Source: Rhodocyclaceae bacterium (GTDB taxonomy: Bacteria > Pseudomonadota > Gammaproteobacteria > Burkholderiales > Rhodocyclaceae). From it: a stretch of DNA of 8,180 bases. The notes below the pieces were generated by a model, which was given only the letters and a program-made list of their open reading frames with translations, was not told the origin of the DNA and did no database searches. Location of the stretch: contig JANYAW010000017.1 of assembly GCA_025361105.1 (NCBI GenBank), positions 1-8,180 on the forward strand, written 5' to 3'. Both the position numbers and the translations under genes were made by a program. Position 1 is the first letter of the stretch, and each line of letters opens with the position of its first letter. Of this stretch, positions 6,383 to 8,180 are shown in pieces.

Positions 6383-7663
6383 CTAAATCCGTGCTGCGCG
6401 TTCCGATAAGACCTGATGAATTGCCGATGTCAGCGTGCGCAAATCGCCCTCGTCAATCACAAATGGTGGCATCAGATAAACCACATTGCCAAACGGCCGT
6501 ATCCACACGCCACATTCTGCAAAGCGCCTGCGTAAAGCTTCAAGGTCAATCTCGCCCGACAACTCCACCGCGCCGATTGCGCCTTTGACGCGAACTTCGG
6601 CCACACCAGCCAAGTTCGCACACGCTGTGAGTTCGTCGCGCAGTTGTATTTCAATGGCAGCAACTTGTTCCAGGCGAGGCTCCGATTCAAACAAATCCAG
6701 CGACGCATTGGCCGCCGCGCATGCCAGCGGATTGGCCATATAAGTTGGCCCATGCATCAATGCCGCGCCTTTGTCGTCGGACCAAAACGCGGCAAAAACA
6801 TGCCGCCGCGCCACAGTCGCGGCGAGCGGCAATGTGCCGCCGGTCAAAGCTTTCGACAAGCAAATAATGTCCGGCACCACACCCGCTTCTTCGCAGGCAA
6901 ACATTTTGCCGGTGCGGCCAAAGCCAGTCATGATTTCATCGAGTATCAGCAACACGCCATTGCGCTGGCAGGCTTCGGCGATGAATTTGAGCGTAGCTGC
7001 ATCATGCATTTTCATACCGCCCGCGCCTTGCACCAAAGGCTCAACAATCACTGCGGCGATGCGCTCGCGATGAGTCGACAGCATGCGCTCGAAGCCGATT
7101 TTCAGCGCGTCATCGGTCGGCAATTCCGCCATCATCTGTGGCGGGAATACGCTGCCAAACAGACTGTGCATGCCTTCATCCGGGTCGCACAGCGCCATCG
7201 TCGCAAAGGTGTCGCCGTGATAGCCATGACGAAAACATACAAAGCGATCGCGCGCTGTCTGACCCTGGTTCAGCCAATATTGCACCGCCATTTTCAACGC
7301 AACTTCCACCGCCACCGAGCCGGACTCGGTGAAGAAAACCCGCTCCAGATCGCCGGGCAATAGTGCCGCCAAGCGTTGCGCCAGACGCAGCGCCGGCTCA
7401 TGCACCAGACCAGCAAACATCACATGCGGCATTTGCGCAAGCTGCGTCGCCAGCGCCTCTTGTATATGCGGATGCTTGTAACCGTGACAGGCCGTCCACC
7501 AGGACGAAATACCGTCAATCAGCTCGCGCCCGTCGGCCAGGCGGATGCGCACGCCGTCGGTCGACACCACCGGCAGCGCGGCGCTTGCCGTGGCCATTTG
7601 GGTGTAGGGCAGCCAGATGTTTTGCATGCCATCGTGGTGCCATGCGGGAGTATTTTGCGGCAT
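6383..7663 (-). CDS. bioA: Adenosylmethionine-8-amino-7-oxononanoate aminotransferase (DAPA synthase)
   Basis: A 426-residue class-III PLP aminotransferase that converts KAPA to 7,8-diaminopelargonate with S-adenosylmethionine as amino donor. Motifs: IWLPYTQM (16-23) and DGISSWW (50-56), both typical of BioA rather than other class-III enzymes; ESGSVAVEVALKMA (113-126); RHGYHGDT (145-152); LLILDEIMTGFGRTGKMFA (238-256) with PLP-binding D242; CLSKALTGG (268-276) with the Schiff-base lysine K271; and HGPTYMANPLACAAA (304-318). The length is normal. The ATG at 7663 has no strong Shine-Dalgarno; an ATG at residue 13 (7627) is an alternative start that would still keep all motifs. bioF follows six bases after the stop, so the two are surely one operon; bioD is divergent. 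Confidence 0.95.
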   Translation of the reverse strand: MPQNTPAWHHDGMQNIWLPYTQMATASAALPVVSTDGVRIRLADGRELIDGISSWWTACHGYKHPHIQEALATQLAQMPHVMFAGLVHEPALRLAQRLAALLPGDLERVFFTESGSVAVEVALKMAVQYWLNQGQTARDRFVCFRHGYHGDTFATMALCDPDEGMHSLFGSVFPPQMMAELPTDDALKIGFERMLSTHRERIAAVIVEPLVQGAGGMKMHDAATLKFIAEACQRNGVLLILDEIMTGFGRTGKMFACEEAGVVPDIICLSKALTGGTLPLAATVARRHVFAAFWSDDKGAALMHGPTYMANPLACAAANASLDLFESEPRLEQVAAIEIQLRDELTACANLAGVAEVRVKGAIGAVELSGEIDLEALRRRFAECGVWIRPFGNVVYLMPPFVIDEGDLRTLTSAIHQVLSERAARI

Positions 7664-7728
7664 TGGTGTGTTGGTCGCGCTGGTTACAATCCAGCCAGGG
7701 AAATGGGCAATGAAGCAGAGGAAGAATT
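7663..7728. promoter_or_regulatory. Divergent bioA/bioD promoter region and bioD ribosome site
   Basis: The 65-base gap between bioA and bioD must hold both promoters. For bioD, TTGGTG (7663-7668) and TACAAT (7685-7690) are spaced by 16 bases; the -35 match is poor and the -10 match is good. For bioA on the minus strand, TTGCCC (7710-7705) and TGTAAC (7688-7683) are also spaced by 16 bases. The two -10 boxes overlap, so transcription from the two sides would be mutually exclusive or jointly controlled. GAGGA (7718-7722) lies six bases before the TTG codon at 7729 and fixes the bioD start. Confidence 0.4.
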
Positions 7729-8180
7729 TTGAGCGCTTACTTTATCACTGGCACCGGCACTGACATCGGCAAGACCTGGCTTAGTTGCGCCTTGCTCAAA
7801 CACTGGCGCGAAGCCGGTTTGACCACGCGTGCTTACAAGCCGGTGCTGTCGGGATTTGATTTCAAGGACGCGGCGGCCAGCGACGCGGGTCAATTGCTCG
7901 CCGCACAGGGAATGCCGATAGACGCGGACGCCATCGCCAGCATCGCGCCGTGGCGATTCTCTGCGCCACTCTCGCCCGACATGGCGGCGGCGTTGGAGCA
8001 ACGGCGCATAGATTTCGCCGAGTTGGTGCTGATGACACGGCGGTGTAGCAGGGAATTCGCAATGCACTGCATTGCGCCTGCGCAACGGGTCGGCAGTGCA
8101 ATGCCGACACTGCACGCCAATTCCAACTCGCAAGTTGACCGCAGCATCGTCGAAGGCGTTGGCGGCGTGATGGTGCCGCT
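7729..8180 (+). CDS. bioD: Dethiobiotin synthetase, N-terminal part with an internal insertion
   Basis: 150 codons are visible; the gene continues past the right edge. BioD closes the ureido ring of 7,8-diaminopelargonate with CO2 and ATP to make dethiobiotin. The protein starts MSAYFITGTGTDIGKTWLSC with the P-loop at 8-16, followed by YKPVLSG (36-42, K37 substrate-binding), SDAGQLL (51-57), PWRFSAPLSPDMAA (74-87) and VEGVGGVMVP (141-150, E142). The start is TTG, chosen because GAGGA lies six bases upstream, the frame has a stop just before, and the P-loop begins at the usual distance. Up to P83 the spacing equals E. coli BioD; from P83 to the VEG glutamate it is 59 residues against 33, an excess of 26. 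The extra stretch matches the palindromic segment at 8052-8124. Activity of the product is uncertain. Confidence 0.9.
   Translation, partial: MSAYFITGTGTDIGKTWLSCALLKHWREAGLTTRAYKPVLSGFDFKDAAASDAGQLLAAQGMPIDADAIASIAPWRFSAPLSPDMAAALEQRRIDFAELVLMTRRCSREFAMHCIAPAQRVGSAMPTLHANSNSQVDRSIVEGVGGVMVP
8052..8124 (+). repeat. Palindrome-rich segment inserted in frame within bioD
   Basis: A 73-base segment bounded by GGAATT (8052-8057) and AATTCC (8119-8124), which are inverted copies. Inside are a perfect 19-base palindrome CGCAATGCA-C-TGCATTGCG (8058-8076), a TGCGC-CT-GCGCA stem (8073-8084) and a stem GTCGGCA (8089-8095) with TGCCGAC (8102-8108). TGCACTGC (8063-8070) has its reverse complement at 8093-8100, so alternative pairings are possible. 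Protein-coding sequence seldom packs this many nested inverted repeats, and the segment coincides with residues that BioD normally lacks. It is translated in frame roughly as REFAMHCIAPAQRVGSAMPT and a few more residues. It resembles in principle the palindromic elements that insert in frame into Rickettsia genes, but no family is assigned. Confidence 0.65.

Noticed and set aside
6644..7363. Long open frame on the plus strand opposite bioA
   Set aside because: It is antisense to well-supported bioA codons and its translation has no recognisable motif; an artefact of codon bias.
7682..7689. GGTTACAA resembling one half of the BirA biotin operator (TTGTAAACC-N14/15-GGTTTACAA)
   Set aside because: It lacks one base of the half-site, and no matching left half-site exists at the required distance; it also overlaps the -10 box, which explains the similarity.
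8041..8180. bioD as a frameshifted pseudogene
   Set aside because: The frame stays open and returns to a perfect VEGVGGVMVP motif in the same frame after the extra segment, so an in-frame insertion explains it better than frameshifts.

Overview
The window is a stretch of chromosome from a Gram-negative proteobacterium, most likely a betaproteobacterium and perhaps of the Burkholderiales. This rests on the style of the Mrp/ApbC protein (a DUF59-type domain fused to the P-loop ATPase), the BioF, BioA and BioD sequences and the moderate-to-high GC content. It is inferred from protein resemblance only. No rRNA, tRNA, CRISPR array, transposase or phage gene was seen.

Left block (1-713, minus strand): the N-terminal part of an NADP-binding saccharopine-dehydrogenase-like oxidoreductase, with a small MAPEG-family membrane protein upstream of it. 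Across a 105-base divergent gap lies a plus-strand pair. apbC (819-1916) encodes an iron-sulfur cluster carrier ATPase. Four bases later comes a membrane-anchored GGDEF diguanylate cyclase with an intact signature and an intact inhibitory site. That pair converges on a second minus-strand pair: a DUF2167 protein with a signal peptide and a C-terminal membrane region, followed 29 bases later by a short M50 site-2 protease-like membrane peptidase.

Right block (5159-8180): biotin synthesis. bioA and bioF form a tight minus-strand operon in which the bioA stop codon lies inside the bioF Shine-Dalgarno sequence. bioD is transcribed the other way from a 65-base shared promoter region, starts at TTG, and runs off the right edge. 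BioF makes 8-amino-7-oxononanoate (KAPA), BioA converts it to 7,8-diaminopelargonate (DAPA), and BioD closes the ureido ring to give dethiobiotin. bioB is not in the window.

Two palindromic repeat insertions stand out. A G/C-rich repeat cluster (about 4894-5189) lies between bioF and the DUF2167 gene. It has a 96-base direct repeat with a spacing of exactly 200 bases, an inverted-terminal-repeat element about 148 bases long, and G-quadruplex-type runs; it supplies the last nine codons and the stop of bioF. Separately, a 73-base palindrome-rich segment (8052-8124) appears to be inserted in frame inside bioD, adding about 24-26 residues between the substrate-binding region and the conserved VEGVGG motif. 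That is the most unusual feature here. The rest looks like ordinary chromosomal housekeeping and signalling genes, and I do not see an undescribed multi-gene system.
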